64,000 nucleotides of DNA, taken from Bacteroidia bacterium. GTDB lineage: Bacteria; Bacteroidota; Bacteroidia; AKYH767-A; OLB10. This document shows positions 45,946 to 55,996 of this stretch, piece after piece. Numbering within the stretch: position 1 is the stretch's first letter; the number at the start of each line of letters is the position of its first letter. Position numbers and translations under genes: made by a program. The stretch spans positions 62,001 to 126,000 of the forward strand of contig JAEUTI010000081.1 of assembly GCA_016788065.1 (NCBI GenBank). The letters are read 5' to 3'. The notes under the pieces are model-generated. The model searched no databases, had not been told where the DNA came from, and saw only the letters and a list, made by a program, of their open reading frames with translations.

Positions 45946-46018
45946 AGAAAGGAATTCTTTTAATTGGTTATTGATACAAATATATTAAATGGAACATAAA
46001 ATGGGAAACAATTTTTAG

Positions 46019-47548
46019 CTAAGAATTTTGCTCTTCCAGTTTTTTAATTCTGTTTAATTCCAGTTTTTCAAGAATTTCAGGCCAAAGCAGATCATAAGGA
46101 ATTACCTCAAGCGTTTCGAGTTCACTTTGTTCACCAAGGTGTGACTCTTTTAGTTTTGCAAAAAACTTTAGAGAAATTTGTGCTGTTTTCTTGGGATCAA
46201 AATCATATTGAATCATTACCAGTAGCATTTTTATGAAGTAATAACTACGGGGATTTTTATCCTTACGAATATATCGCGATGCATATAGTTTTAATGATTC
46301 AGCTTTATCAAGCAACTTTTCATAGTCTCCAAGATTTATGAGAATAATTGTTTGCGCAACTATAATTGAAAGGTTATAACCTGCTTTATCTTTGGTAAAT
46401 AACGGTACTTCATTAATAAACCTAAAGACATTAAATTTTTTGTGGAACTTGGAATTTACCGGCAACGCATAACTTAAAAACGATTCAAAAATTTTCCACT
46501 TTTCCTGGTTCTGACCCGGGTAGGAAGTGTAGCTGGGGTGATTTATAACCTGATTGTATATTTCTGCAGCTTTTTCATAGTTCCGGGTATGTAAACTCAA
46601 TAGAAAATAATATTCCAGGAAGATCAGCCAGTTGAGTGTTCCCGAATTAAAGAGAACCATACATTCAGCAGCATATTTACTACCGTTTTCATAGTCGCGT
46701 AAGTGCAAACAACCATTCAGTTTGTGCAGGTTCATTTCACCCAATCTGACTTTTTGAATTAGATGGGGGTTCGATTTCAAATATTGCTCACACGATTCAG
46801 CAAGTGATATGGCACTTTTAAAATCATCTACGCTTTCATAATAACGAAGTCCAACCCGATACATATTTATTCTGGTTGTGTATGTATCGTACTCATTTAC
46901 AGTTTCTTGTAATTGTTTGTAGTATTGTTTGGTAATAGAAGCCAATTCATCTTTGTTTGCCATTGATCTCACCACTTCCAGGATGATGAGCTGATTTAGC
47001 TCTTCCGCAAGTAATTCAGCTTCAAGTTGTTTGAGTGCATGTTTTAACTCCTGATCAAACTTGTAAAATTGTTTTTTAGAGCCTGAAAAGCTGCTTTGGT
47101 ACCGCAACATCCTTAAAGCTATCACCGACAAGTCAGTAAAATAATATTCTTTAGCCGAAGAAAGTGCAAGTTTAAGGTACTCTTTTCCGGAATACTGCTT
47201 GTTTTGAAGCAAAAGAATAGCACCTGTAAGCAAATTCTTACACGTAGAATAATAGGCCTTGTCATAAGAACTTTTAAATTTTTTCTCCGTATCAAGTTGA
47301 AATATCATGTTCACCAAACGGTCTTTTGCTCTCGACTTTAACATGTCGAAAGTCTTGTCTCCCAATGGCTTACCATAGATATCATTTATCGCTTCCTGGT
47401 CATTCTTCCAGGTTTTCTTACCTAATCCCTCGATCAGTTTGAGGTATTTCATGCCTCCGGCTTCCGAAGTTTTTATCTCCAGATATCGATTGTTTTTAGT
47501 GAAATCTGTTACTAATGAAGAGATTTCTTGCAAAATTTTAATAGACAT
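46019..47548 (-). CDS. Unrecognised 509-aa helical-repeat protein
   Basis: A 509-aa protein with no signal peptide or membrane segment. It is predicted almost all helical, with TPR-like spacing (ALKQLEAELLAEELNQLIIL, then AISLAESCEQYLKSNPHLIQ, then YEKAAEIYNQVINHP). The N-terminal 90 residues include GKKTWKNDQEAINDIYGK, which looks like a separate small domain. I do not recognise the family. It is divergent from a 60-aa orphan gene across 145 bp. A regulatory or scaffold role is a guess; no DNA-binding or catalytic motif is seen. Confidence 0.75.
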   Translation of the reverse strand: MSIKILQEISSLVTDFTKNNRYLEIKTSEAGGMKYLKLIEGLGKKTWKNDQEAINDIYGKPLGDKTFDMLKSRAKDRLVNMIFQLDTEKKFKSSYDKAYYSTCKNLLTGAILLLQNKQYSGKEYLKLALSSAKEYYFTDLSVIALRMLRYQSSFSGSKKQFYKFDQELKHALKQLEAELLAEELNQLIILEVVRSMANKDELASITKQYYKQLQETVNEYDTYTTRINMYRVGLRYYESVDDFKSAISLAESCEQYLKSNPHLIQKVRLGEMNLHKLNGCLHLRDYENGSKYAAECMVLFNSGTLNWLIFLEYYFLLSLHTRNYEKAAEIYNQVINHPSYTSYPGQNQEKWKIFESFLSYALPVNSKFHKKFNVFRFINEVPLFTKDKAGYNLSIIVAQTIILINLGDYEKLLDKAESLKLYASRYIRKDKNPRSYYFIKMLLVMIQYDFDPKKTAQISLKFFAKLKESHLGEQSELETLEVIPYDLLWPEILEKLELNRIKKLEEQNS

Positions 47549-47693
47549 AGCGCTTTCGGAACGTTTTTAGCCCTGTAAATGTAACTATAATATTTTAATC
47601 TGGTATAAATACTTCGAAATCAGGTGTTACTGGCACTCAAAAAATGATACCTGATAAACATATGTCTCACACTAATTTTACAAACGCAAAACA

Positions 47694-47876
47694 ATGGTAG
47701 ATCTATTAATTGCCATCCTGATATCGTTAGGATGTAATGCAACACACGACGCAACAACTGAAGAACTAAGAGATGCTTATGGCTCTCAGTATGACAGAGC
47801 TGTTGAAATTTACAACTCCGGTGACTTTGCCGTAACAGGTGGTGGAGTAGTAATCGTAGAGTCGGGTGGTGACTGA
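47694..47876 (+). CDS. 60-aa orphan protein
   Basis: A 60-residue frame with a hydrophobic N-terminus (MVDLLIAILISLGCNATHD), an acidic middle (TTEELRDAYGSQYDRAVEIY) and a glycine/valine-rich end (GGGVVIVESGGD). It has no basic residue before the hydrophobic run, so a secretion signal is doubtful, and the SLGC is a poor lipobox. It is followed within 25 bp by a long strong hairpin with a T-tract, which indicates a real transcript. Upstream, ATCAGGT and ACCTGAT (about 30 bp apart, near 47620-47657) form an inverted repeat. The function is unknown. Confidence 0.55.
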   Translation: MVDLLIAILISLGCNATHDATTEELRDAYGSQYDRAVEIYNSGDFAVTGGGVVIVESGGD

Positions 47877-47901
47877 TTAAGAAAAAATTAACTCGAACTA
47901 A

Positions 47902-47968
47902 AACAGGGAGGGTCTCAATATCTAACGGGGGGTTAGTTTTGAGATATACTCCCTGTTATTTTTTTATA
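47902..47968 (+). terminator. Long hairpin terminator after the 60-aa orphan
   Basis: Outer arms AACAGGGAG (47902-47910) and CTCCCTGTT (47949-47957) are perfect. Inside, TCTCAA/TTGAGA and CTAAC/GTTAG pair around a GGGG loop, and TATTTTTTTATA follows. It is larger than an ordinary terminator and may be the end of a small RNA. Confidence 0.75.
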
Positions 47969-48046
47969 CCTACCCCAAAGTATCTTTTCACTTAATAACC
48001 TTTAGGAAAATATCACCTTATCTTTGCAGAATAAAATCTCTGCATC

Positions 48047-48703
48047 ATGATTACGGTTAAGTCATTCTGTTTCAATTCCTTTGAAGAAAATACCTATGTT
48101 TTATCTGATTCAACAGGTGAATGTGTAATTATTGATCCGGGTTGTATGATGCAGGATGAGGAGGTTGAATTGGCTCACTACATTGATGGACATCATCTCA
48201 GGCCTGTGCGACTATTGAATACACATTGTCATATCGATCATATTTTAGGAAACAGGTTTGTTGCCACCCGTTATCAATTGGGTTTGGAAATTCACGAAGG
48301 AGAAATTCCGGTATTGGCTTCTTCAGATCAGGTTAGTAAAATGTATCAGATCGCATTGAATCCATCACCTCAACCAGCTGCTTATTTAAAGCCGGGCCAA
48401 CTCATTAAATTCGGTGCTTCTGAATTGCAAATTTTATTCACTCCCGGACACAGTCCCGGAAGTGTTTCGTTTTTTTCAAAGGCCGATCAGTTTGTAATTT
48501 CCGGAGATGTGCTGTTTGAAAGGAGTATCGGACGCACCGATCTTCCCGGTGGGAATTATGATACTTTAATAGAATCAATCGTTAAAGAATTAATTCCTTT
48601 GGGAGATGATGTTGTTGTATACTCAGGACATGGTAATCCTACCACTATTGCAGCTGAAAAAAGATTCAATCCTTTTTTAAGAGAGCATGCTCAGAATTTT
48701 TGA
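48047..48703 (+). CDS. MBL-fold metallo-hydrolase (glyoxalase II-like)
   Basis: A 218-aa hydrolase of the metallo-beta-lactamase fold, like those annotated hydroxyacylglutathione hydrolase. The metal site THCHIDH is at 59-65 (HxHxDH), with further ligands in TPGHSPGS, SGDVLF and YSGHGNPT. A -7-like TATCTTTG lies at 48019-48026. The 3' end overlaps the kynurenine monooxygenase gene on the other strand by 27 bp. The substrate is uncertain; thioesters such as S-lactoyl compounds are typical for the group. Confidence 0.92.
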   Translation: MITVKSFCFNSFEENTYVLSDSTGECVIIDPGCMMQDEEVELAHYIDGHHLRPVRLLNTHCHIDHILGNRFVATRYQLGLEIHEGEIPVLASSDQVSKMYQIALNPSPQPAAYLKPGQLIKFGASELQILFTPGHSPGSVSFFSKADQFVISGDVLFERSIGRTDLPGGNYDTLIESIVKELIPLGDDVVVYSGHGNPTTIAAEKRFNPFLREHAQNF

Positions 48704-50023
48704 TTCAACTTCCGGCGAATCCCAAACTTTTTCAATGTTTGGTAACGCCATTACCTGATCCATAATCTGATCCTGCTTTTTGCCTCGACTCAAAGCTTCA
48801 CTATATGGAAATTCATTAAATGTAACCATTGTATAAAGTGGCACCCACTTTTCAGGATGTTTATCAAAAATTCGCGCTTCAATTTTCTTTCTCAGCAGAA
48901 AATCCGGGTGACCTACTAAATCCCTCATTTCATAAAAGTTTGCAACTGCAAGATCCGCTATAGCATCACAGTTTGGTTTGCGCTGCAATTGATATTCCGG
49001 CATTATTTTACTCCAGTCGTGATTGTGTTTTACAATGAGATCATTCAACTCTACACAATCTTCAAATCCGCAATTCATGCCTTGCCCGTAAAAAGGAACA
49101 ATGGCATGTGCTGCATCTCCGATTAATGCTACCTGATTTTTCCATGTCCATGGAAAACATTTTACTGTCATCAAAGAACCTGTTGGATTGTTGAAGAAAT
49201 CGTCTTTCAAAGTAGGCATCAGTGAATAAGCATCCGCAAATACTTCTTTGAAAAACGCAGAAACTTTTTCTTTGGAATTTAATTCAGTGAACGAAGGGCT
49301 TCCTTCAAATGGAAAGAATAAAGTGCAGGTGAAACTTCCATCCATATTTGGAAGTGCTATCAGCATATAGCCACCTCGTGGCCAGATATGCAACGCATTT
49401 TTATCGAGTTGATGCGTTCCGTCAGCAGCAGGAGGGATGGTTAATTCTTTGTAACCATGCTCCAGATAAGATTGTGAGTAATTGAAACGGTCGGTGAATA
49501 GTAAGCTTAATCTGCCGGCTGAATATGCGCCATCGGAACTGATGATAAGATCAGCAGTTAAGGTTTGTTTACGACCGGTTACAATGTTCTCAAAGGATGC
49601 AATGTTTTTATCGAGGTCGACATGTGTACATCTTTCATTGTAGTGTATTGTGGCACCACTTTTTTCAGATTCATCCATCAATACACAATTTAATCCGCCA
49701 CGTGACACTGAATAAATGGCTTGCCCTTCTTTACCATAAGCCTGATAATTGATATTCCCATCCTGGTGATGAATCATTCTGCCAGCCATCGGAATGGCAA
49801 CCTTGCGAACTGCATCACTGAGCCCAACACCATTGAGCCCACGCCATCCTCTTTCAGAAAGCGCCAGATTAATAGAACGGCCGGCAGAAATTTTGTCTTT
49901 CCGCATATCCGGACGACGTTCGAAAATTTCAACTTTGTAACCGTGTTTTGTAAGGTAGTTTGAAAGTAAAGAGCCTACAAGTCCTGCACCAATTAAAAGG
50001 ACATTTTTTTCAGATGGATTCAT
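48677..50023 (-). CDS. kmo: Kynurenine 3-monooxygenase
   Basis: An FAD-dependent hydroxylase that converts L-kynurenine to 3-hydroxykynurenine with NADPH and O2. It has the N-terminal FAD-binding VLLIGAGLVGSLLSNYL followed by FERRPD, the SAGRSINLALSERGW segment typical of KMO, and the second FAD motif LIGDAAHAIVPFYGQGMNCG. The C-terminal segment is less conserved and may hold the membrane contact found in eukaryotic KMO, though here it looks soluble. At 448 aa it is normal. It is downstream of kynureninase, 5 bp away, on the same strand. Confidence 0.95.
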   Translation of the reverse strand: MNPSEKNVLLIGAGLVGSLLSNYLTKHGYKVEIFERRPDMRKDKISAGRSINLALSERGWRGLNGVGLSDAVRKVAIPMAGRMIHHQDGNINYQAYGKEGQAIYSVSRGGLNCVLMDESEKSGATIHYNERCTHVDLDKNIASFENIVTGRKQTLTADLIISSDGAYSAGRLSLLFTDRFNYSQSYLEHGYKELTIPPAADGTHQLDKNALHIWPRGGYMLIALPNMDGSFTCTLFFPFEGSPSFTELNSKEKVSAFFKEVFADAYSLMPTLKDDFFNNPTGSLMTVKCFPWTWKNQVALIGDAAHAIVPFYGQGMNCGFEDCVELNDLIVKHNHDWSKIMPEYQLQRKPNCDAIADLAVANFYEMRDLVGHPDFLLRKKIEARIFDKHPEKWVPLYTMVTFNEFPYSEALSRGKKQDQIMDQVMALPNIEKVWDSPEVESKILSMLS

Positions 50024-50028
50024 GATTC

Positions 50029-51333
50029 TTATTTAACTTGTGTAGTGGTTTCTTTTATGGCTTGTTCCAATAATATACCAAAGCGATAAACATCTTCAAA
50101 GCTGTTGTACATTGGAACCGGAGCAACTCTGATTACATCAGGATGTCTCCAGTCGGAAATTACTCCATGATTGGAAATGTATTGATGCAATTCTTTTCCG
50201 TTTTTTTCTATTACTAAAGATAACTGACAACCTCTGTCGGCAGGAGTAATTATTTTAATTGTGTTCAGATCTTTGCATTTTTCATTGATCTGATGAATTA
50301 TATATTCGAGATAACCGGTTAACTTTTTACTCTTGGAAATTAATTTATCCATTCCAGCTTTTTCGAATAAATCCATGGATGCACGTAAAGCAGCCATTGA
50401 AAAGACAGGTGCATTACTCAATTGCCAACCGTCGGCACCTTTGCGGGGAATAAATTTTTCGGGCATGGTAAATCTGGTGTCCGGATCATTTCCCCACCAT
50501 CCAGAGAACCTGGGCAGAGATTCATTGGCAGCATGTTTGTCGTGGACAAACACACCTCCAACGGCACCGGGACCTGCATTCAAATATTTGTAAGAACACC
50601 ATGCAGCAAAATCGACACCCCAATCATGAAGCTTTAATTCCACATTGCCGGTTGCATGTGCCAGATCGAATCCAACCATTGCTCCTGCAGCATGCCCTGC
50701 ATCAGTAATTGCTTTCATATCGAATAGCTGGCCGGTGTAATAATTCACGCCACCAATCATTACCAATGCAAGCTCATCACGATGTTCCTGAATGGTGGCA
50801 ATTATATCTTCAGTTCGATGAAAACTTTCACCCGGACGAGGTTCGAGTTCTATTAGTGCTTTTGATGGATCAAATAGTTTAGAGCTTCCTGCATGAAAAG
50901 CTGCCTGAGAAGCCAGTGCATAGCGATCAGAAGAAAAGGGGCCTTTTTCAAAAATAATTTTGTAACGTTTAGAATCGGGACGGTAAAAAGAAACCATCAA
51001 TAAGTGCAGATTCGTCGTCAAAGAATTCATTACAACAACCTCATGTGCAAGTGCACCTGTAAGTGCTGCTGTACTGGTTCTTAAGAATTCATGGTAAGGA
51101 AACCATGGATGACGTGCATGCATATGCCCTTCAACACCAAATTCATTCCAGTCATCGAGTTCTTCAAGTATATATTTGCGGGAATTTTTTGGCTGCAGAC
51201 CAAGAGAATTGCCACAAAAATAGATTGTATTTTTTCCTTGGTGTTGTGGGAAAAGAAACTCATTCCGAAAATCTTTCAGGATATCTTCCTGATCCATTTT
51301 CAGGGCAAAATCTTCATTAAATTGATATGGCAT
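50029..51333 (-). CDS. kynU: Kynureninase
   Basis: A PLP enzyme that cleaves 3-hydroxykynurenine (or kynurenine) to 3-hydroxyanthranilate (or anthranilate) and alanine. The PLP-binding Lys249 is in CSYKYLNAGPG, and the family segments YFCGNSLGLQPK, GHMHARHPWFPYHEF and MVGFDLAHATGNV are present. At 434 aa it is full-length. It is the first gene of a two-gene kynU-kmo operon. 3-Hydroxyanthranilate dioxygenase and tryptophan dioxygenase are not in the window, so the fate of the product (NAD synthesis or degradation) is open. Confidence 0.96.
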   Translation of the reverse strand: MPYQFNEDFALKMDQEDILKDFRNEFLFPQHQGKNTIYFCGNSLGLQPKNSRKYILEELDDWNEFGVEGHMHARHPWFPYHEFLRTSTAALTGALAHEVVVMNSLTTNLHLLMVSFYRPDSKRYKIIFEKGPFSSDRYALASQAAFHAGSSKLFDPSKALIELEPRPGESFHRTEDIIATIQEHRDELALVMIGGVNYYTGQLFDMKAITDAGHAAGAMVGFDLAHATGNVELKLHDWGVDFAAWCSYKYLNAGPGAVGGVFVHDKHAANESLPRFSGWWGNDPDTRFTMPEKFIPRKGADGWQLSNAPVFSMAALRASMDLFEKAGMDKLISKSKKLTGYLEYIIHQINEKCKDLNTIKIITPADRGCQLSLVIEKNGKELHQYISNHGVISDWRHPDVIRVAPVPMYNSFEDVYRFGILLEQAIKETTTQVK

Positions 51334-51391
51334 AGCTTAATTATTAAAATGCAAATAAAAACAAGATATTTTCAGGAAACAATAACAAATA

Positions 51392-52243
51392 TCAGGCGAA
51401 ATGGAATCCAATTACCAGTAATCCCTGAATGGCCATCGCCCCATCGACAACAAAAACAAATGCTCTTCTGTTTTCGTCCGGATGAGCCTTTATTATTATT
51501 AGTGCAGTGATAAATGCGGAAGTAAGAAGGGCGGCTTTATATGCATAATTAGTGAAGGTGGGATCCAGAAAGATTAGAACGGTAAAAAAGGAAAGTGCTA
51601 ACAGACTAATCATCCGTGTTCCGGAGATTCCCGCACTTCTGGCTATGGTTTTTAAGCCTTCCAATTTATCGGATTCCAGATCTTTGAGATCAAAGATGGT
51701 TGTGAGCGCATAAATGAAAAAGAAGCGCCGGGCCATCATCCAAAGCATAGGTTCGCTGAAAATTTGATTGGAATTCTCCGAAAGCGGTAACAAACAGGTC
51801 GCCAAAGTCCAGATTACCGAAAGAAGTATGTTTTTGATAATCAAATTATTACGTAAGCCCGGAATTCGCTTGTCTCTGATTTTCAATGGCATCATGTAGG
51901 CAATTGAAAAAATTGCAGTTAATGCAAAAACCAAAAGTTGATGAATATGAAGTTGAGTGAGAAAAATAAAGGATGCAAAAATGGAAAACGCTGCCAGTGA
52001 CAGATGCAATTTTCGTCCTGAAATCGTGACACCGGTCAATCGCTGCTGTTCACCTGGCTTAATATCGATTGTTAGTCGTGAAGCGTTGTAAATGAATAAG
52101 GTAGCGAAAAAAACAAGTGAGATCGATGCGAAATTGGTAGCAGAATCTGCAATTATTACAGTCTCGAATCCCAGCAACACACTGCAGCACGCAACAAATA
52201 ATTGCGAATGGTAAAAAAGGTCATTTAATTTAGTCGTTGCCAA
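51392..52243 (-). CDS. UbiA-like membrane protein
   Basis: A protein of about 283 aa with eight or nine membrane helices and the outline of UbiA-type prenyltransferases. The second Asp motif is kept (TTIFDLKDLESDKLEG), but the first is degenerate (FIYNASRLTID in place of NDxxDxxxD), so catalysis is doubtful. There is no in-frame ATG near the start. The TTG at 52243 gives an N-terminus before KLNDLFYHSQL; another TTG lies at 52270. The start overlaps the upstream gene by 14 bp in the first case. A membrane-lipid or quinone side reaction is possible. Confidence 0.65.
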   Translation of the reverse strand: MATTKLNDLFYHSQLFVACCSVLLGFETVIIADSATNFASISLVFFATLFIYNASRLTIDIKPGEQQRLTGVTISGRKLHLSLAAFSIFASFIFLTQLHIHQLLVFALTAIFSIAYMMPLKIRDKRIPGLRNNLIIKNILLSVIWTLATCLLPLSENSNQIFSEPMLWMMARRFFFIYALTTIFDLKDLESDKLEGLKTIARSAGISGTRMISLLALSFFTVLIFLDPTFTNYAYKAALLTSAFITALIIIKAHPDENRRAFVFVVDGAMAIQGLLVIGFHFA

Positions 52244-52835
52244 GAATAAGTATAAGAGCAGTAATTCCAACAGCGAAACCTATTCCACCTCCAATCATGC
52301 TCTGTTTGATTTTTATGTTCCTTGATTTTTTTTCATAACCGGCCAGAAAAGCTTCAGAATGAACATTCGAACGCTCACTTTTAGGTAGTTTCGGATTAAA
52401 TCGGCCAACAATTGTGGCATACACCAGTGGAACCGGGAGGCCATAAAAACCAACAATGCTGCCTGCAACGCCTGAGGCTACGCCACCTACTGTATTTAAA
52501 GGTTTTTTATAAACAGCCATGGCATGTTGTTCTCCCATGATATAATCTCTCACTTCTTCAGCTGGTGGATCATCACCTGTAATTGTGTCCGGGGTGTAAA
52601 TAATCTCCTCTGTACCGTTATCCCTGATTATTGAAAAGATATTGTAAATTTCTGCATGCCGGGTTACTTCACCGGAGGCACCCTCAGGGCGGTACACGAT
52701 CTGGTCACCTCTGACTTCGGCTGTAGTAAATCGTTTTTCTTTACCATTCATATACAGGAGTTTGCCCTGTGCCAGCGAATTGCAGGCAATGAAAGCGCTA
52801 AAAATGAGGATGGAAATCGACCGGCAGTATTTCAT
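52230..52835 (-). CDS. Secreted hypothetical protein with C-terminal membrane helices
   Basis: A 201-aa protein with a signal peptide (1-22, ending NSLAQG) and a small beta-domain (LLYMNGKEKRFTTAEV, DQIVYRPEGASGEV) resembling the sugar- or metal-linked domains annotated in Bacteroidota as unknown. It has two hydrophobic stretches (about 115-140 and 180-198). I recognise no family. It overlaps the UbiA-like gene behind it and may be translated together with it. It is divergent from gcvP. Confidence 0.65.
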   Translation of the reverse strand: MKYCRSISILIFSAFIACNSLAQGKLLYMNGKEKRFTTAEVRGDQIVYRPEGASGEVTRHAEIYNIFSIIRDNGTEEIIYTPDTITGDDPPAEEVRDYIMGEQHAMAVYKKPLNTVGGVASGVAGSIVGFYGLPVPLVYATIVGRFNPKLPKSERSNVHSEAFLAGYEKKSRNIKIKQSMIGGGIGFAVGITALILILGND

Positions 52836-53021
52836 AAGATCACAATATCCCGTAAAACTACAAAAATGGTTCGTTTTATTGTTCAGAACAGGCTATAAAT
52901 TTTAAACAAAATGAGTCACTTAATGTTTCTAATGCTGTTGACTCAAATTTCTGGGAAAATTAGTTCCATTTGAGTAGTTTTGTAGACCTTAAAAACCCGT
53001 CAATATCTAAGAATAAAAATT

Positions 53022-55901
53022 ATGGCCTATTACAGTTTTGATGAACGACACAACGGACCAAGCCGTACTCAACTTGATGAAATGCTTCGTACCAGTGGTG
53101 CTGCCGATTTAAATGATCTGATCAGTAAAACTATTCCCGCATCTATCTTGCTTAAGGGTGATATGGATCTTGAAGAATCTTATTCTGAATTTGAATATTT
53201 ATCGAAATTAAAGGCTACCTCTCAAAAGAATAAAGTTTTTAAAAGCTATATTGGATTAGGATATTTTAATACCATAGTTCCCGGTGTTATTCAGCGCAAT
53301 ATTTTTGAAAATCCGGGTTGGTACACTGCCTATACTCCATATCAGGCGGAGATTTCACAAGGAAGAATGGAAGCGCTGCTGAATTATCAGACCATGATTT
53401 GTGATTTGACCGGCATGGAACTCGCTAATGCTTCTTTGCTGGATGAAGCAACTGCAGCTGCAGAAGCTATGCACATGTTTTTTGCTTCCCGTTCAAGAGA
53501 ACAGGCTGCTGCCGGAGTGAAGAAATTTTTTGTTGCAGAAAATTGTTATCCTCAAACAAAAGGAGTATTGCTTACCCGTTCCGAGCCATTAGGAATTGAA
53601 CTGGTAACGGGCAATCCTGAAACGTTCAAATTTGACAATACTTTCTTTGGAGCATTGCTGCAGTATCCCGGAGTTGATGGTAATGTTTCAGATTATTCCG
53701 GCTTTGTTGCAGATGCAAAAAGTAATGGTGTTTTTGTTGCTGTTGCTGCTGATATCATGAGCCTGGTATTGCTTACTCCTCCAGGTGAATGGGGTGCCGA
53801 TTGTGTTGTAGGTTCTTCTCAACGTTTCGGAGTTCCATTAGGTTATGGCGGACCACACGCTGCATTTTTTGCAACTAAGAATGATTTTAAGAGAGATATT
53901 CCGGGTAGAATTATCGGTGTATCTATCGATGCCGCCGGCAACCGTGCGCTTCGTATGGCTCTGCAAACACGTGAGCAACATATTAAGCGCGATAAAGCAA
54001 CTTCCAATATTTGTACTGCGCAAGTCTTACTTGCAGTAATGGCAGGAATGTATGCAGTGTACCACGGACCTAAAGGTTTGAAAGCTATTGCCGCACAAAT
54101 CCACAAACAAGCCAGAACGCTCGCTTATGGATTGAAAAAATTAGGCTACACTTTGGCATATGATCATTATTTTGATACTATCACAATTAATGCTGATGCT
54201 AACACCGGTAAAGTTGAAGGTTTAGCTATTGCAAATGAAATTAATTTCAGATATCACACCAATGGTTCCATTTCAATTAGTGTTGATGAAACAACAACAA
54301 AAAATGATGTAGCAGGAATTATTGCCGTTTTTGCAAAAGCTGCATCGCGTGATTTTAAAAACAATGGTATTGGAACTGATGCAGAACCATCCGGATTAGA
54401 ATCACACAAACTTTACAGGAATTCAGAATTTTTAACTCACCCTGTTTTCTCTGAATATCATTCTGAGACAAACATGTTGAGGTACTTAAAGCGTCTCGAA
54501 AATAAAGATTTATCACTTGCTCATTCTATGATTGCCTTGGGTTCATGTACCATGAAACTGAATGCAACCAGTGAAATGGCTCCATTAAGCTGGCCTGAAT
54601 TCAGTTCTATGCACCCATTTGTTCCATTAGATCAGGCTGCAGGATACCAGGAAATTATTGCTGATCTGGAACGTGATTTATGTGTTATCACCGGATTTGA
54701 TGCTGTCTCTTTGCAACCTAATTCAGGTGCTCAGGGTGAGTATGCCGGTTTGATGGTGATCAGAAATTATTTCCTCAGCAAAGGAGAAGGACATCGTGAT
54801 ATTTCATTGATTCCATCTTCAGCACATGGCACCAATCCTGCTTCAGCAGTTATGGCAGGAATGAAGGTGGTAGTTGTAAAGTGTGATGAAAAAGGAAATA
54901 TTGATGTTGCCGATTTACGCGAAAAAGCAGAAAAGTATAGCAATCAATTGGCATGTCTGATGGTTACTTATCCTTCTACTCATGGTGTTTATGAATCATC
55001 TATCAAAGAAATTACTAATATCATTCATCAGCATGGTGGACAGGTTTATATGGATGGTGCGAATATGAATGCTCAGGTTGGATTGACTAATCCGGGTATG
55101 ATTGGTGCCGATGTATGCCATTTAAATCTACATAAAACATTTGCCATTCCTCATGGTGGAGGTGGTCCCGGAATGGGCCCTATTGGCGTTGCAAAACACC
55201 TGGCTCCATTTTTACCCGGACACCCTGTTGTTAAGTGTGGGGGATCGGCGAATACCACTCCAGTCTCTGCAGCTCCATGGGGAAGTGCAAGTATTTTGCT
55301 TATTTCCTATGGTTATATTAAAATGATGGGAAGAACCGGTCTTCGTGAAGCAACACAAATTGCAATCCTGAATGCCAATTATATTCGTAAAAAATTAGAA
55401 CCACATTATCCGATTCTTTATCAGGGTGAGAATGGTAATGTTGCTCACGAGATGATTCTTGATTGTCGCGCTTTCAAATTAAGTGCAGGCATTGAAGTAA
55501 CCGATATTGCAAAGCGATTAATGGATTATGGGTTCCATGCACCAACTGTTTCATTCCCTGTGGCAGGAACCATTATGGTTGAACCAACCGAAAGTGAATC
55601 ACAGGATGAACTCGATCGTTTTATTGATGCCATGATTAGTATTCGTCATGAAATCGCCGAAATCGAATCTGGTAAAGCAGCAAAAGATAATAATGTACTT
55701 GTTAATGCTCCACATACAGCTGCAGAATTAACTGCTGATGATTGGAATTATCCTTATACCCGCCACAAGGCTGCTTATCCATTACCTTATGTGCAGCAAG
55801 CTAAGTTCTGGCCTTCTGTCAAACGTGTTGATAATGCATTTGGTGACAGAAATCTGGTTTGCACCTGCCCAGATGTTGAAAGCTACGCAGAAGCGATTTA
55901 G
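53022..55901 (+). CDS. gcvP: Glycine dehydrogenase (decarboxylating), P protein
   Basis: The PLP-dependent P protein of the glycine cleavage system, which decarboxylates glycine and passes the aminomethyl group to the H protein. It is a full 959-aa fused form (both halves), not split into two subunits. The PLP Lys705 is in [18 protein letters not shown], and the [15 protein letters not shown] and [12 protein letters not shown] segments are normal. A -7-like TAGTTTTG is at 52975-52982. The gcvT and gcvH genes are not in the window; lpdA, which serves the same complex, is at 18820. Confidence 0.97.
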   Translation: MAYYSFDERHNGPSRTQLDEMLRTSGAADLNDLISKTIPASILLKGDMDLEESYSEFEYLSKLKATSQKNKVFKSYIGLGYFNTIVPGVIQRNIFENPGWYTAYTPYQAEISQGRMEALLNYQTMICDLTGMELANASLLDEATAAAEAMHMFFASRSREQAAAGVKKFFVAENCYPQTKGVLLTRSEPLGIELVTGNPETFKFDNTFFGALLQYPGVDGNVSDYSGFVADAKSNGVFVAVAADIMSLVLLTPPGEWGADCVVGSSQRFGVPLGYGGPHAAFFATKNDFKRDIPGRIIGVSIDAAGNRALRMALQTREQHIKRDKATSNICTAQVLLAVMAGMYAVYHGPKGLKAIAAQIHKQARTLAYGLKKLGYTLAYDHYFDTITINADANTGKVEGLAIANEINFRYHTNGSISISVDETTTKNDVAGIIAVFAKAASRDFKNNGIGTDAEPSGLESHKLYRNSEFLTHPVFSEYHSETNMLRYLKRLENKDLSLAHSMIALGSCTMKLNATSEMAPLSWPEFSSMHPFVPLDQAAGYQEIIADLERDLCVITGFDAVSLQPNSGAQGEYAGLMVIRNYFLSKGEGHRDISLIPSSAHGTNPASAVMAGMKVVVVKCDEKGNIDVADLREKAEKYSNQLACLMVTYPSTHGVYESSIKEITNIIHQHGGQVYMDGANMNAQVGLTNPGMIGADVCHLNLHKTFAIPHGGGGPGMGPIGVAKHLAPFLPGHPVVKCGGSANTTPVSAAPWGSASILLISYGYIKMMGRTGLREATQIAILNANYIRKKLEPHYPILYQGENGNVAHEMILDCRAFKLSAGIEVTDIAKRLMDYGFHAPTVSFPVAGTIMVEPTESESQDELDRFIDAMISIRHEIAEIESGKAAKDNNVLVNAPHTAAELTADDWNYPYTRHKAAYPLPYVQQAKFWPSVKRVDNAFGDRNLVCTCPDVESYAEAI

Positions 55902-55947
55902 GGAATGAAAGATGAAGTGCTGCTCAGAAAATATGCAGAAGACGGAG

Positions 55948-55996
55948 GGATTAAGAATTAAGGATTAAGGATTAAGGATTAAGAATTAAGGATTAA
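55948..55996. repeat. Heptamer array GGATTAA, seven units
   Basis: Seven uninterrupted heptamers: five GGATTAA and two GAATTAA, starting 47 bp after the gcvP stop. It is the reverse complement of the TTAATCC array at 1279-1305, although the two lie about 55 kb apart. Confidence 0.9.

Noticed and set aside
47694-47876. 60-aa protein as a lipoprotein or RiPP precursor
   Set aside because: No positive residue before the hydrophobic run, poor lipobox, and no modification enzymes or transporter next to it.
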